A stretch of DNA of 64,000 bases from a virus. Location: positions 1 through 64,000 of IMG/VR virus record IMGVR_UViG_3300028553_000013; one strand, written 5' to 3'. Below are positions 53,314 through 61,478 of this stretch, one piece after another. Made by a program: the position numbers and the translations under genes. Below the pieces are notes generated by a model. The model saw nothing but the letters and a program-made list of their open reading frames with translations, had not been told where the DNA came from and made no database searches. How positions within the stretch are numbered: position 1 is the stretch's first letter; every line of letters begins with the position of its first letter.

Positions 53314-53746
53314 TGTTTCTCTGGAAGTAATCCAGGAAATGTGGCAAAAAGATAGTGTGGTAAATCAAGACGAACTTGATACTGAAAGTCTAAAGATACC
53401 TCAATTACACGCTAAATATTACCAACTATATAATACTATACTGTTGCTTCGCAAACAAGCAGAGCATCAACATAGCAGTATTCTTTTAGAACGTAGAAAA
53501 TTTTACATGGGGAAAGCGGAAACGCAAGTTTATATTGACGAACCATTTCCATATAAAGTCAGAGACAAAGAAGATTTAAAACTTTATCTTGAAGCAGACG
53601 AAAAAATTAGCAAGATAAGATTAAAAATCGATTATTACGACACAATGCTGAAGTATCTTGAAGAAATCTTAAAACAAATTTCTAACAGAACTTACCAAAT
53701 CAAAAATGCAATTGATTTCAGAAGATTCACTGCCGGGTATGGTTGA
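53297..53746 (+). CDS. uvsY: UvsY-like recombination mediator, 149 aa
   Basis: UvsY loads the UvsX recombinase on gp32-coated single strands. The protein is about the length of T4 UvsY (137 aa) and similar in layout: helical, with IPQLHAKYYQLYNTILLLRKQAEHQHSSILLERRKFYMGKAE and a C-terminal LKQISNRTYQIKNAIDFRRFTAG resembling T4 IKSRGFAIKHIQDMRAFEAG. I choose ATG 53297 over the TTG at 53288. It overlaps gp3 upstream and UvsW downstream. Confidence 0.88.
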   Translation: MEKKFSVSLEVIQEMWQKDSVVNQDELDTESLKIPQLHAKYYQLYNTILLLRKQAEHQHSSILLERRKFYMGKAETQVYIDEPFPYKVRDKEDLKLYLEADEKISKIRLKIDYYDTMLKYLEEILKQISNRTYQIKNAIDFRRFTAGYG

Positions 53747-55187
53747 TTTAATTATAAGTAAGAAGAATGAAGTTTGGTTGAATATTGAATGTGATCCTCA
53801 TATCAAGTATGAGTTGCAGGATCATTTTACATTCGATGTTCCTAATGCAAAATTTATGCCTCAGTATCGCAACAAATACTGGGATGGAAAAATTAGATTG
53901 TTTAATATTGAAAAGTCTGAAATTTATGCAGGACTGATTGATAAATTACAAGTTTTTTGTGAAAGATATAATTATACCTTTGAATTTGAAAATAATAAAT
54001 TTTATGGACTACCATACGAGGAAAATGATATGGTGTCTGAAGAGGGCGTTAAAGATTATGTTACAAGCGTCTCTAAGCACCCTCCACGGGATTATCAACT
54101 AGAGGGCATTTATGATGCCTTAAGACGTAACAGACGCCTTCTAATCAGTCCTACGGGGTCTGGTAAATCTTTAATGATCTATGCTGTCTGTAGATATCAT
54201 GCAGAAGCAGGACGAAGAATTTTAATCATTGTTCCTACTACATCACTTGTAGAACAGATGTACAAGGACTTTGAGGACTATGGATGGGATGCAGAAGAAA
54301 ACTGCCACAAAATCTATTCGGGTAAAGAAAAAATAACAGATAAAAATGTTGTTATTACAACTTGGCAATCAATTTATAAATTAGATCGTAAATGGTTTAC
54401 ACCTTACCAAGTGGTTATTGGTGATGAAGCACATCAATTTAAGTCTAAGTCATTGGTTAGTATTATGACAAAACTTGATGCTGCAAAATATCGTTATGGA
54501 TTTACAGGAACACTAGACGGTACACAAACTCATAAGTGGGTACTTGAAGGATTGTTTGGTCCATCTTACAAAATTATTAATACAAAAGAATTACAAGATG
54601 CTGGATACTTAGCTAAACTAGGTATTAAAGTTATTCTCCTAAAACACGATTCACAAAAGTTTGAAACTTATGAAGACGAAATTCAGTATTTGATTGGGCA
54701 TGAAAAAAGAAACAAATTTATAAAAAATCTTGCTCATGATTTAAAAGGAAATACTTTAGTACTTTTTAGTCGGGTTTCTACACATGGGCAAGTTCTTTAT
54801 GACCTCATAAATACTAGTGATAGAAGAGTATTCTTTGTTCACGGTGGCGTGGACGTTGAAGAACGAGAAGAAGTTAGAAAAATTACTGAAAAAGAAAATA
54901 ACGCAATCATCATTGCTTCTTTTGGAACATTCTCAACTGGCATCAACATCAAGAACTTACATAATGTTATTTTTTCATCTCCAAGTAAGTCCAGAATTAG
55001 AACACTACAATCAATTGGTAGAGTACTAAGAAAAAGTGAAAACAAACTCAAAGCAACATTATATGATATAGCAGATGATTGTAAAAAAGGATTAAAATCA
55101 AACTATACACTCAACCATCTCATCGAACGTATAAGATACTATAACGAGGAGAAATTTAATTATGAAATTATTCAAATCAAAATCTGA
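53739..55187 (+). CDS. uvsW: UvsW-like DNA/RNA helicase, 482 aa
   Basis: SF2 helicase that unwinds branched DNA and R-loops and switches T4 to recombination-dependent replication. The N-terminal domain contains FDVPNAKFMPQYRNKYWDGKIRLFN, like T4 (F.P.FRYGNWDGRIRLL). Motif I is SPTGSGKS (about 137), motif II is GDEAHQF (about 228), motif VI is LQSIGRVLRKSE (about 424), and the C-terminus EEKFNYEIIQIKI parallels T4 DEKFNYVMKTVNL. I start at ATG 53739 (MVDLII), not the upstream ATG at 53706, by comparison with T4. Confidence 0.95.
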   Translation: MVDLIISKKNEVWLNIECDPHIKYELQDHFTFDVPNAKFMPQYRNKYWDGKIRLFNIEKSEIYAGLIDKLQVFCERYNYTFEFENNKFYGLPYEENDMVSEEGVKDYVTSVSKHPPRDYQLEGIYDALRRNRRLLISPTGSGKSLMIYAVCRYHAEAGRRILIIVPTTSLVEQMYKDFEDYGWDAEENCHKIYSGKEKITDKNVVITTWQSIYKLDRKWFTPYQVVIGDEAHQFKSKSLVSIMTKLDAAKYRYGFTGTLDGTQTHKWVLEGLFGPSYKIINTKELQDAGYLAKLGIKVILLKHDSQKFETYEDEIQYLIGHEKRNKFIKNLAHDLKGNTLVLFSRVSTHGQVLYDLINTSDRRVFFVHGGVDVEEREEVRKITEKENNAIIIASFGTFSTGINIKNLHNVIFSSPSKSRIRTLQSIGRVLRKSENKLKATLYDIADDCKKGLKSNYTLNHLIERIRYYNEEKFNYEIIQIKI

Positions 55188-55584
55188 TGATTTATACGAT
55201 GAGTTTTACGCTTCAGTAAAACTTATTAGTGGTGAAGAAGTTCTTTGTATGTTAGTTATTGATAGAACAAATTCCGAACATGTAATATTAGATAATCCTA
55301 TTATATGTTTAGATATTCGTTCCAGAGGAACGAATATAATTTCTGGGTATAAATTTGAACCATGGATAAAGTTTTCTGATGATCAAACTTTTATTCTAGA
55401 AACTTCAAAAATTATAACAGTTAGTAAAATCAAAGATGAAGATATTATTAAAATGTACAAACATGTTCTAAATGTAGGTTTTAAACAGTCTCATCCAGAC
55501 ATCAGTAAGGAAATGGGATATGTTTCTTCCGTAGATAATGCTAGAGTTCTTTTAGAGAAACTTTATAACATTAAAAGTATCTAA
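55162..55584 (+). CDS. Conserved hypothetical protein between uvsW and gp55, 140 aa
   Basis: Preceded by a good GAGGAG ribosome-binding site lying inside the end of uvsW; overlaps uvsW by 26 bases. The protein is beta-rich (EFYASVKLISGEEVLCMLVID, HVILDNPIICLDIRS, FILETSKIITVSKIKDEDIIKMY), a small Sm-like or SH3-like barrel pattern, with a helical C-terminus. The conserved place next to recombination genes suggests a link to replication or RNA, but no function is known to me. Confidence 0.7.
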   Translation: MKLFKSKSDDLYDEFYASVKLISGEEVLCMLVIDRTNSEHVILDNPIICLDIRSRGTNIISGYKFEPWIKFSDDQTFILETSKIITVSKIKDEDIIKMYKHVLNVGFKQSHPDISKEMGYVSSVDNARVLLEKLYNIKSI

Positions 55585-55626
55585 GATATATTGATTTCAA
55601 CCCTAACAGAGTTATTATACAGGCAT

Positions 55627-55655
55627 TTGAATATCTTGTCAAGATATGCTATAAT
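55627..55655 (+). promoter_or_regulatory. Host-sigma70-like promoter before gp55
   Basis: TTGAAT (55627-55632), a 17-bp spacer, and a perfect TATAAT (55650-55655) preceded by TGC (extended -10), 16 bp before the gp55 ATG. A second TTGTCA at 55636 is too close to act as the -35. The block TTGTCAA...TGCTATAAT recurs at 60454. Confidence 0.7.
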
Positions 55656-55671
55656 GAATTGTTGATTTGTA

Positions 55672-56145
55672 ATGATAATGACACAAAAAAAATCAGAACA
55701 CTATGTAAATAACAAGGAATTTTTAATTGCAATTGTTGCTTACAAACAAGATATTAAAGATGCTGAATATCTAGGAAAACCAAAACCAAGAATTACCAAT
55801 TATCTTGGAGAATGTTTCCTAAAGATTGCAACACACTTATCATATAAACCAAACTTTGTGAACTATATTTTCAAAGACGATATGATTTGTGATGGTATTG
55901 AAAATTGTGTTCAGTACATCAATAACTTCAATCCAGAAAAGTCCAGCAATCCTTTTGCATACTTTACTCAGATTATTTACTTTGCTTTCCTCCGTCGTAT
56001 CCAAAAAGAAAAAAAACAATTAGAGATCAAACAAAAAATTATTGAACAATGTGGATTTGACGAAGTTTTTGTTGCAGATCAAAATGGTAAGTCATCTGAG
56101 TATAATTCTATCAAAGATGCAGTACAGTATCGCTTCAACCTATGA
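55672..56145 (+). CDS. 55: Late-transcription sigma factor (gp55-like), 157 aa
   Basis: gp55 directs host RNA polymerase to TATAAATA late promoters together with the sliding clamp. The conserved sequence is HYVNNKEFLIAIVAYKQD, then YLGECFLKIATHLSYKPNFVNYIFKDDMICDGIENCVQYINNFNPEKSSNPFAYFTQIIYFAFLRRIQKEKKQ, the sigma region-2-like helix with aromatic residues for melting. T4 gp55 is 185 aa. ATG at 55678 is an alternative start. It overlaps gp47 by 4 bases. Matching late promoters are present in the window. Confidence 0.95.
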   Translation: MIMTQKKSEHYVNNKEFLIAIVAYKQDIKDAEYLGKPKPRITNYLGECFLKIATHLSYKPNFVNYIFKDDMICDGIENCVQYINNFNPEKSSNPFAYFTQIIYFAFLRRIQKEKKQLEIKQKIIEQCGFDEVFVADQNGKSSEYNSIKDAVQYRFNL

Positions 56146-57182
56146 AGGTAGCTATCATTACAGATCAACACTTTGGGTTCAAAAAAGGATCCAAACTATA
56201 TCATGATTTTTTTCTTAAGTTCTATGATGAAGTTTTTTTTCCAGAACTACAGAAACGTGATATTACAACTGTTATCGACATGGGTGATACTTTTGACAGT
56301 CGTAAGACTATTGATTTTTGGTCTTTGGATTGGGCAAAGAAAAATTACTTTGATCGTCTTCAAGATATGGGAATTGAACTTATTTCAATTGTTGGAAACC
56401 ATACCGCATTTTATAAAAATACTAACGAAATCAATACTATCAATCTTCTTTTACGAGAGTACAATAATATTAACATTATTGTTAATGCAAAAGAATTGAC
56501 TGTTGGTGGTTTAAATATACTATTTGTTCCTTGGGTAAACACTGATAATACTGAGTTTACTTACAATATTATTAATAATACTAAGGCAAAAATTGTCATG
56601 GGACATTTAGAACTTAATGGGTTCTATGCACATTACGGATATACTATGGAAGATGGTGCAGATATTCTTCCTTATGAAAAGTTTGATCGAGTATTCTCTG
56701 GGCACTATCATACTAGATCTAATAATGGTAGAATTTTTTATCTAGGCAATCCTTACCAAATGTTTTGGAATGATGTTAATGATGCTAGGGGTTTTCATAT
56801 TTTTAACACTGAAACTTATGAGTTAGAAGCAGTTGATAATCCATTCTCACTTTATGAGATTATCTACTATAATGATACTCCTAGACAAATGTTTAAGTTT
56901 AAGAATTATACAAATAAGATTGTCAAAGTTATTGTCAAGCAAAAGAGTAATGAAAAGGAGTATGATCGGTTCTTAGATGCTCTGATGAAAGTCAATCCAT
57001 ATGATGTAAAGATTGTAGAAAAAATTGATAATATTTCTTTTGATGATGAGATTGTCAATCAAACAGAAGATACAATGACACTTCTTGATAAGTATGTTGA
57101 TGATTTGGAGACAAATCTAAATAAATCTAAGATTAAAAATCTAATTAAAAATATCTATCAGGAAGCGTGTGAGGTTATGTAG
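56142..57182 (+). CDS. 47: gp47-like recombination nuclease subunit (Mre11 type), 346 aa
   Basis: Metallophosphoesterase nuclease of the gp46/47 complex that resects DNA ends for recombination. The five phosphoesterase motifs are visible: TDQHFG (8-12), MGDTFDSRK (47-55), VGNHTAF (84-90), IVMGHLEL (151-158) and FSGHYHTRS (186-193). Length matches T4 gp47 (339). ATGA overlap with gp55 and one-base overlap with the DUF3110-like gene. Confidence 0.96.
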   Translation: MKVAIITDQHFGFKKGSKLYHDFFLKFYDEVFFPELQKRDITTVIDMGDTFDSRKTIDFWSLDWAKKNYFDRLQDMGIELISIVGNHTAFYKNTNEINTINLLLREYNNINIIVNAKELTVGGLNILFVPWVNTDNTEFTYNIINNTKAKIVMGHLELNGFYAHYGYTMEDGADILPYEKFDRVFSGHYHTRSNNGRIFYLGNPYQMFWNDVNDARGFHIFNTETYELEAVDNPFSLYEIIYYNDTPRQMFKFKNYTNKIVKVIVKQKSNEKEYDRFLDALMKVNPYDVKIVEKIDNISFDDEIVNQTEDTMTLLDKYVDDLETNLNKSKIKNLIKNIYQEACEVM

Positions 57183-57445
57183 TGTATATCATTACAATCA
57201 AAAAAAAAGAAGATGAAGGAGCATATTCAGTAAAAGATGAATTTGGAGAAAGGATTGTATTTTTGTTTGAAGAAAAAGATGATGCTATAAGATATGCTAT
57301 ACTAATGGAAGAAGATGGATCTCCAGAAATGAATGTTATCAAAGTCAATGATAATATTGCAATTGCAGCATGTGAAAACGCAGGAATAAGATATACTATA
57401 ATTACTGAAGATGACATTGTAATTCCACCACGAGATAATGATTGA
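57182..57445 (+). CDS. DUF3110-like protein, 87 aa
   Basis: GTG start overlapping the gp47 stop; the end overlaps gp46 by 8 bases. The pattern 'YIITI...EGAYSVKDEFGERIVFLFEEKDDAIRYAILMEEDG...NVIKVND...ACENAGIRYTII' matches the cyanobacterial and chloroplast DUF3110 family ('..iYtl...g.n.vLmFE.edDA.RYA..Le'). Being wedged between the two nuclease subunits suggests co-expression with them. Function unknown; a likely host acquisition. Confidence 0.7.
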   Translation: MYIITIKKKEDEGAYSVKDEFGERIVFLFEEKDDAIRYAILMEEDGSPEMNVIKVNDNIAIAACENAGIRYTIITEDDIVIPPRDND

Positions 57446-59150
57446 GTTTAAAAAAATTTGTTATAAGAATTTTCTTTCATCAGGAAACCAGTTTACATCA
57501 ATCAAACTAAACCAAAATACCAACACTTTAATTGTTGGACAGAATGGTGCTGGTAAGTCAACTATTCTTGATGCTTTGTGTTTTTCGTTGTTTAATAAAC
57601 CATTCAGGAAGATCAACAAAAATCAAATTATCAACTCATCCAATGAAAAAGATTGTGTAGTTGAGATTAATTTTAATGTAAACAATAACGAATATAAAGT
57701 TGTTCGTGGCATCAAACCTGGTATTTTTGAAATTTACCAGAATGGTAAAAAGATGAATGAAGATGCTTCTGCACAGGATCAGCAAAAGATGCTTGAGAAT
57801 AATATTCTCAAGTTAAACTACAAGTCATTTACTCAGATCGTTATTCTTGGTAGTGCCTCGTTTGTCCCATTTATGCAGCTTCCTGCAGCACATAGACGAG
57901 AAGTGATTGAGGACCTTCTTGATATCAAAGTTTTTTCTTCAATGTCTGAGATCTTGAAGAACAAGATTAAAGAATCTAAAGAAACTGTCAAGACATTGGA
58001 GTTGAAAAAAAAAGGGATTGCTGATAAAATTATTATGCAGCAAAACTTTATCAAGCAAATTGAAGAGACTGGGCAGAATGATATCAAAAATAAACAAACC
58101 CAAATTACTGAGTGTGAAAGTGAAGTTTCTAAGTACAATGAAAGTGTCTTCAGTCTTTTACATGAAGTTGAAAACAAACAACAAGAAATAGAAAAGTACT
58201 CGGATGCTTCAGATACTCTTCGTAAACTTGGAACTTTCCGAGGTAAGATTGGAAATAAGAAACAAAACTCCAGTGATGTTTTGGAGTTTTTTAAAGAACA
58301 TTCGGTTTGCCCAACATGTACACAAACAATTGAAGAAACGTTTCGTGTAAATAAAACAGAAGAGCTCCAGCAAGTCCTAAGTTCTTATGAAAGTAATCTT
58401 CAAGAAATTGAAGACACAATCAAAAAAGAAGAAGAACGTGAAAAAGCATTTTTCGGACTTCAAATGGAGATTACAAAACTACAAAATGAAATTTCTCAGA
58501 TCAACATTCGTATTGCTAACTCAACTAAATCAAAATCAATTATTGAGAAAGAAATTCAAATTATTACCACAAGACTTGAAAATAAAAATACTGAACACGA
58601 AAAACTAAGCGAATACAAATCCAATTTAAAACAACTACTGATAGACCTTGAACATCTCAAAGATGATTATGGATACTATATTCAAGCAAATGTTCTACTC
58701 AAAGATGATGGTGTAAAGAGTAGTATTATTAAAAAGTATTTGCCACTAATCAATCAGCAAGTCAATAAGTATTTACAGATGATGGACTTCTTCATAAACT
58801 TTACGTTAGATGAAGAATTCAACGAAAAAATTAAAACTCCAATTCACGAAAACTTTTCTTATCCTTCTTTTTCTGAAGGTGAAAAGATGAGAATTGATTT
58901 ATCATTATTGTTTACTTGGCGAGAAATTGCAAGATTGAAGAACAGTGTTTCCACAAATCTTTTGATCATGGACGAAGTATTTGATAGTTCTCTAGATGGT
59001 TTGGGAACAGATGAATTCTTCAAAATTATTCGACATGTGGTTAGCAATGCTAATATCTTTATCATTTCTCATAAAAATGAATTGCACGAAAAGTTTGAAA
59101 ATGTGCTAGAATTCCATAAGGTCAAGGGTTTCAGTCAATTGAAACCTTGA
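57438..59150 (+). CDS. 46: gp46-like recombination ATPase subunit (Rad50 type), 570 aa
   Basis: SMC-like ATPase partner of gp47. Walker A is VGQNGAGKSTILDAL (34-42). A long coiled coil follows (about 165-470), with a CxxC zinc hook at VCPTCTQTI (about 291). The signature motif is SEGEKMRIDLSLLF (about 478) and Walker B is LLIMDEVFDSSLDG (about 507). Length matches T4 gp46 (560). Its stop lies within the -35 of the hli promoter. Confidence 0.96.
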   Translation: MIEFKKICYKNFLSSGNQFTSIKLNQNTNTLIVGQNGAGKSTILDALCFSLFNKPFRKINKNQIINSSNEKDCVVEINFNVNNNEYKVVRGIKPGIFEIYQNGKKMNEDASAQDQQKMLENNILKLNYKSFTQIVILGSASFVPFMQLPAAHRREVIEDLLDIKVFSSMSEILKNKIKESKETVKTLELKKKGIADKIIMQQNFIKQIEETGQNDIKNKQTQITECESEVSKYNESVFSLLHEVENKQQEIEKYSDASDTLRKLGTFRGKIGNKKQNSSDVLEFFKEHSVCPTCTQTIEETFRVNKTEELQQVLSSYESNLQEIEDTIKKEEEREKAFFGLQMEITKLQNEISQINIRIANSTKSKSIIEKEIQIITTRLENKNTEHEKLSEYKSNLKQLLIDLEHLKDDYGYYIQANVLLKDDGVKSSIIKKYLPLINQQVNKYLQMMDFFINFTLDEEFNEKIKTPIHENFSYPSFSEGEKMRIDLSLLFTWREIARLKNSVSTNLLIMDEVFDSSLDGLGTDEFFKIIRHVVSNANIFIISHKNELHEKFENVLEFHKVKGFSQLKP

Positions 59151-59175
59151 CAACTTTTTAGATTTGTAATATAAT
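59147..59175 (+). promoter_or_regulatory. Consensus sigma70 promoter before hli
   Basis: TTGACA (59147-59152), exactly 17 bp, TATAAT (59170-59175): both hexamers perfect. The -35 overlaps the gp46 stop codon. The hli ATG is at 59203, a 20-odd-base leader. Confidence 0.85.
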
Positions 59176-59202
59176 ATTGTTGTAAAACTTTATGATACTC
59201 AA

Positions 59203-59412
59203 ATGACGATCACAACCAACGAACGCGGCGAACAAAATGTGTTTGCCCAAGAACCTAAAATGTACATTACGGAGAAAGACATGCAACAAAATGAAGTTGA
59301 AACTTATGCTGAACGTGCCGAAAAATTAAATGGTCGTCTAGCCATGCTAGGTTTTATTGCTGCTGTTGGTGCTTATGCATTGACTAAGCAAATTATTCCT
59401 GGAGTTTGGTGA
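59203..59412 (+). CDS. hli: High-light-inducible protein (Hli/HLIP), 69 aa
   Basis: Single-helix chlorophyll-binding-like stress proteins of cyanobacteria that protect photosystems under strong light; cyanophages carry them to keep host photosynthesis working. The motif AERAEKLNGRLAMLGFIAAVG (37-57) holds the family signature ExxNGRxAMxGF with the pigment-ligand Glu40/Asn43. Residues 46-62 form the one membrane helix. The N-terminal 30 residues are variable. Own consensus promoter and own terminator, so it is a single-gene unit. Confidence 0.97.
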   Translation: MTITTNERGEQNVFAQEPKMYITEKDMQQNEVETYAERAEKLNGRLAMLGFIAAVGAYALTKQIIPGVW

Positions 59413-59430
59413 TAGCGTAGATATATTTTT

Positions 59431-59458
59431 AAAGGAGGTAAAAAATACCTCCTTTTTT
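59431..59458 (+). terminator. Rho-independent terminator after hli
   Basis: AAAGGAGGTA (59431-59440) pairs perfectly with TACCTCCTTT (59446-59455) around AAAAA and is followed by Ts to 59458. The minus-strand radical-SAM gene ends at 59460; on that strand the hairpin lacks a good T-tract, so it mainly serves hli. Confidence 0.9.
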
Positions 59459-59459
59459 A

Positions 59460-60134
59460 TTAACTATACCAGGGATGTTCAGGATCTTTTTTCAACATAT
59501 CTTGAGTATAACTTCTTGGTTTAAAACGTAACTCCGAGTTTTCTGCTTGCATTGATTCACAATTCTCCCACCATCTACTAGAAATTTTTTTGTTTATTTT
59601 GATACCATATTTATTTGCAAGAATTTCACATTCCTGCAAATTATGTTCATTGTAATTAAAAATTATACAATCCCATTCTGTTTTTATTCCCATTTGAGCA
59701 CACATTTTCATTATTTCAAACAGTTTCTCTCCATTTTGATTTTTTCTATACAAATGACTTTGACTTGGTAATCCATCCAACGCAAAAACCCATTTAACAT
59801 TACCCCTTTTAGAAAGTAAAAACGGTTTTAGGTATTGTTTCCTATCTTTTAAAACTGAGGAATGATATACTATAGATGATTTTTTATTATCCACACATAT
59901 TTTTAATAGTTCATAAAACTTTGGGTGGTATAGAGGATCTGAAACTTGACCACAGAATGTTATATTATCAAAATAATCTACAATTATTTTCATCTGTGCT
60001 ATGGTTATATCTCTTCCTGGAATTTTTTTAGCATCTCCATCATAATATTTTTGTCTATTGCATCCTGGACATGCTAATCCACATTTATTAGATATGTCTA
60101 AATTAATTTGCTTAAGAAGTTTTTCTGGTATCAT
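59460..60134 (-). CDS. Radical-SAM protein, 224 aa
   Basis: The 4Fe-4S binding motif CxxxCxxC is CGLACPGC (Cys18, 22, 25), following the usual N-terminal strand (KQINLDISNK). Later parts fit a partial TIM barrel (VDYFDNITFCGQVSDPLYHPKF is a GxxxP-like region; VKWVFALDGLPSQSHLYRK resembles the DG/SLDG strand). Only 224 aa, so the auxiliary SPASM-type domain is missing and seems to be encoded by the partner gene at 60131-60418. On the minus strand between hli and the clamp genes. Target unknown; peptide or sugar modification is possible. Confidence 0.8.
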   Translation of the reverse strand: MIPEKLLKQINLDISNKCGLACPGCNRQKYYDGDAKKIPGRDITIAQMKIIVDYFDNITFCGQVSDPLYHPKFYELLKICVDNKKSSIVYHSSVLKDRKQYLKPFLLSKRGNVKWVFALDGLPSQSHLYRKNQNGEKLFEIMKMCAQMGIKTEWDCIIFNYNEHNLQECEILANKYGIKINKKISSRWWENCESMQAENSELRFKPRSYTQDMLKKDPEHPWYS

Positions 60135-60418
60135 TTTACAACCATGTTAGGTGTTGAAGTATCACTACAATAATAATGGCAAGGATAAGGCAAACTTTCA
60201 CTTTTATTTTCTAATTGTTCAAAAAATTTTTGCCACGTTTTTGAGTTGAACACTTCTTCAATTGAATTTACATTATTTAAATTTAATTTTTCTTCAACAA
60301 ACTGAAGAGCATCATATTTTAATGAGTATTCGTTGTCGTAATAACAACATGGCAAAATAAATCCCCGCGAAGAGAACCCAAAACATTGCTGTTTTTTTAA
60401 ACACTTTGGATCAATCAT
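60131..60418 (-). CDS. SPASM-like Cys-rich protein, partner of the radical-SAM gene, 95 aa
   Basis: Minus strand, upstream of and overlapping the radical-SAM gene by 4 bases (ATGA), so transcribed first and coupled. Cys6, Cys12, Cys24-Cys25 with a glycine-led turn (FGFSSRGFILPCCYYD) and a second pair Cys80/Cys84 (YPCHYYCSD) resemble the auxiliary Fe-S SPASM region ('C...G.vlPCc...C...C'). Such domains are normally C-terminal to the radical-SAM barrel in one chain; here the order and chain are separate. A peptide-precursor gene is not apparent. Assignment by motif only. Confidence 0.6.
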   Translation of the reverse strand: MIDPKCLKKQQCFGFSSRGFILPCCYYDNEYSLKYDALQFVEEKLNLNNVNSIEEVFNSKTWQKFFEQLENKSESLPYPCHYYCSDTSTPNMVVK

Positions 60419-60452
60419 AGTAAATGATATTTTTTGTATTTATTTTTATTTT

Positions 60453-60472
60453 CTTGACAATTGTGCTATAAT
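60453..60472 (+). promoter_or_regulatory. Extended -10 promoter-like block before the DUF3310-like gene
   Basis: CTTGACAA followed after 3 bases by TGCTATAAT (TATAAT at 60467-60472, with TGC before it) and then ...AATTG. No -35 lies at the normal 17-bp distance. A very similar block, CTTGTCAA plus TGCTATAAT, precedes gp55 at 55635-55655. It lies between the divergent minus-strand SPASM-like gene and the + strand clamp operon. Confidence 0.6.
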
Positions 60473-60489
60473 CTAAATTGAACTTTATT

Positions 60490-60807
60490 ATGATGGAGAT
60501 GTCTGACAACGGTTTTTGGAAATATAGTGAGGATCTAACACTCAAAGTATTGGAAGAGTATCTTGCAAGTACTTACAATTCTCATTACACTTCGGAGCAA
60601 TCAAAAACTCAAACTCTAGATTTAATTGAAAGTATTGGAGACGCTGAACCGTTTACTCGATCCAATGCAATAAAATATCTTTCCCGTTTTGGAAAGAAGA
60701 ATGGCAAGTCTAAAATGGATATACTAAAAGCAATTCATTATTGTATTCTTCTGTATCACTTTTCAGGTCTTCATAACCAACCTACTCAACCTTATATTGA
60801 ACGATGA
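60490..60807 (+). CDS. DUF3310-like protein, 105 aa
   Basis: The pattern 'HYTSEQSKTQTLDLIESIGDAEPFTRSNAIKYLSRFGKKNGKSKMDILKAIHYCILL' matches DUF3310, a small phage protein family ('..i..idfie..g....f..GNaiKYl.RfgkK...eDlkKa..Yi..l') often placed near replication genes. I use ATG 60490; ATGs at 60493 and 60499 are alternatives and the frame itself opens at 60478 with TTG. It overlaps gp45 by 4 bases. It may be involved in nucleotide or clamp-related functions, but this is unknown. Confidence 0.7.
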   Translation: MMEMSDNGFWKYSEDLTLKVLEEYLASTYNSHYTSEQSKTQTLDLIESIGDAEPFTRSNAIKYLSRFGKKNGKSKMDILKAIHYCILLYHFSGLHNQPTQPYIER

Positions 60808-61478
60808 AATTTTCTGATAAGACAATCAAAATTCTTCAAAACTTTACTTCAATCAATCAGTCTCTATCCTTCAAAGAAGGTAAAAAACTTCGGACTATTT
60901 CTCCGATGCAGAATGTATTTGCGGAAGCTGAGATTGAAGAATATATTCCAAAAAACTTTGCGATCTATGATCTTCCTCAGTTTTTAAACACAATTTGTAT
61001 TTACAAAGATCCTGATATTGATGTGTCTAGCGAAGAAAGTTATGCTTCCCTTAAAGAAGGTAAAGCAAATCGTTCTAAGTATTTTTTCTCAGATCCTAGT
61101 GTAATTATTGCACCACCAGATCGTGAGATGAAACTTCCTTCTGAAGATGTTTGTTTTATTCTTCAGGAAGAGCAACTTCAAAAGATTTTGAAATCTTCTT
61201 CAATTCTAGGACTTCCTGATCTTGCTGCTGTTGGTGAAGCAGGAGTTATTAAAGTTGTTGTCAGTGATCGTAAAAACGATACCTCTAATGAGTATTCAAT
61301 TGTTGTTGGAGAAACTGACGCTGAGTTTTCATTTAATTTCAAGATTGAAAATATTAAATTAATTCCTGGCAGTTACGAAGTTGTAATCTCAAAGAGCAAA
61401 CTTGCCAGGTTCTACAGCGAGCGTTATAATCTTACTTACTTTATCGCACTTGAACCCGATAGTGTTTATGGATCGTAA
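60804..61478 (+). CDS. 45: Sliding clamp (gp45-like), 224 aa
   Basis: Trimeric DNA-polymerase clamp and late-transcription co-activator. The N-terminus KFSDKTIKILQNFTSINQSLSFKEGKKLRTISP parallels T4 KLSKDTTALLKNFATINSGIMLKSG; AIYDLPQFLNTI matches AIYDLNGFLGIL. The C-terminus GSYEVVISKSKLARFY...NLTYFIALEPDS parallels T4 NYKVLLWAK...NYVVALEADS. Length equals T4 gp45 (228). Overlaps gp44 by 11 bases. Confidence 0.95.
   Translation: MKFSDKTIKILQNFTSINQSLSFKEGKKLRTISPMQNVFAEAEIEEYIPKNFAIYDLPQFLNTICIYKDPDIDVSSEESYASLKEGKANRSKYFFSDPSVIIAPPDREMKLPSEDVCFILQEEQLQKILKSSSILGLPDLAAVGEAGVIKVVVSDRKNDTSNEYSIVVGETDAEFSFNFKIENIKLIPGSYEVVISKSKLARFYSERYNLTYFIALEPDSVYGS

Noticed and set aside
55636-55655. TTGTCA at 55636 taken as -35 for the TATAAT at 55650
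   Set aside because: Spacing is only 8 bp; TTGAAT at 55627 gives the proper 17-bp spacer, so that was used.
60478-60807. Calling the DUF3310-like gene gp62 (clamp loader small subunit)
   Set aside because: It is 105 aa against about 187 in T4, lies upstream of gp45 instead of after gp44, and its motif fits DUF3310.
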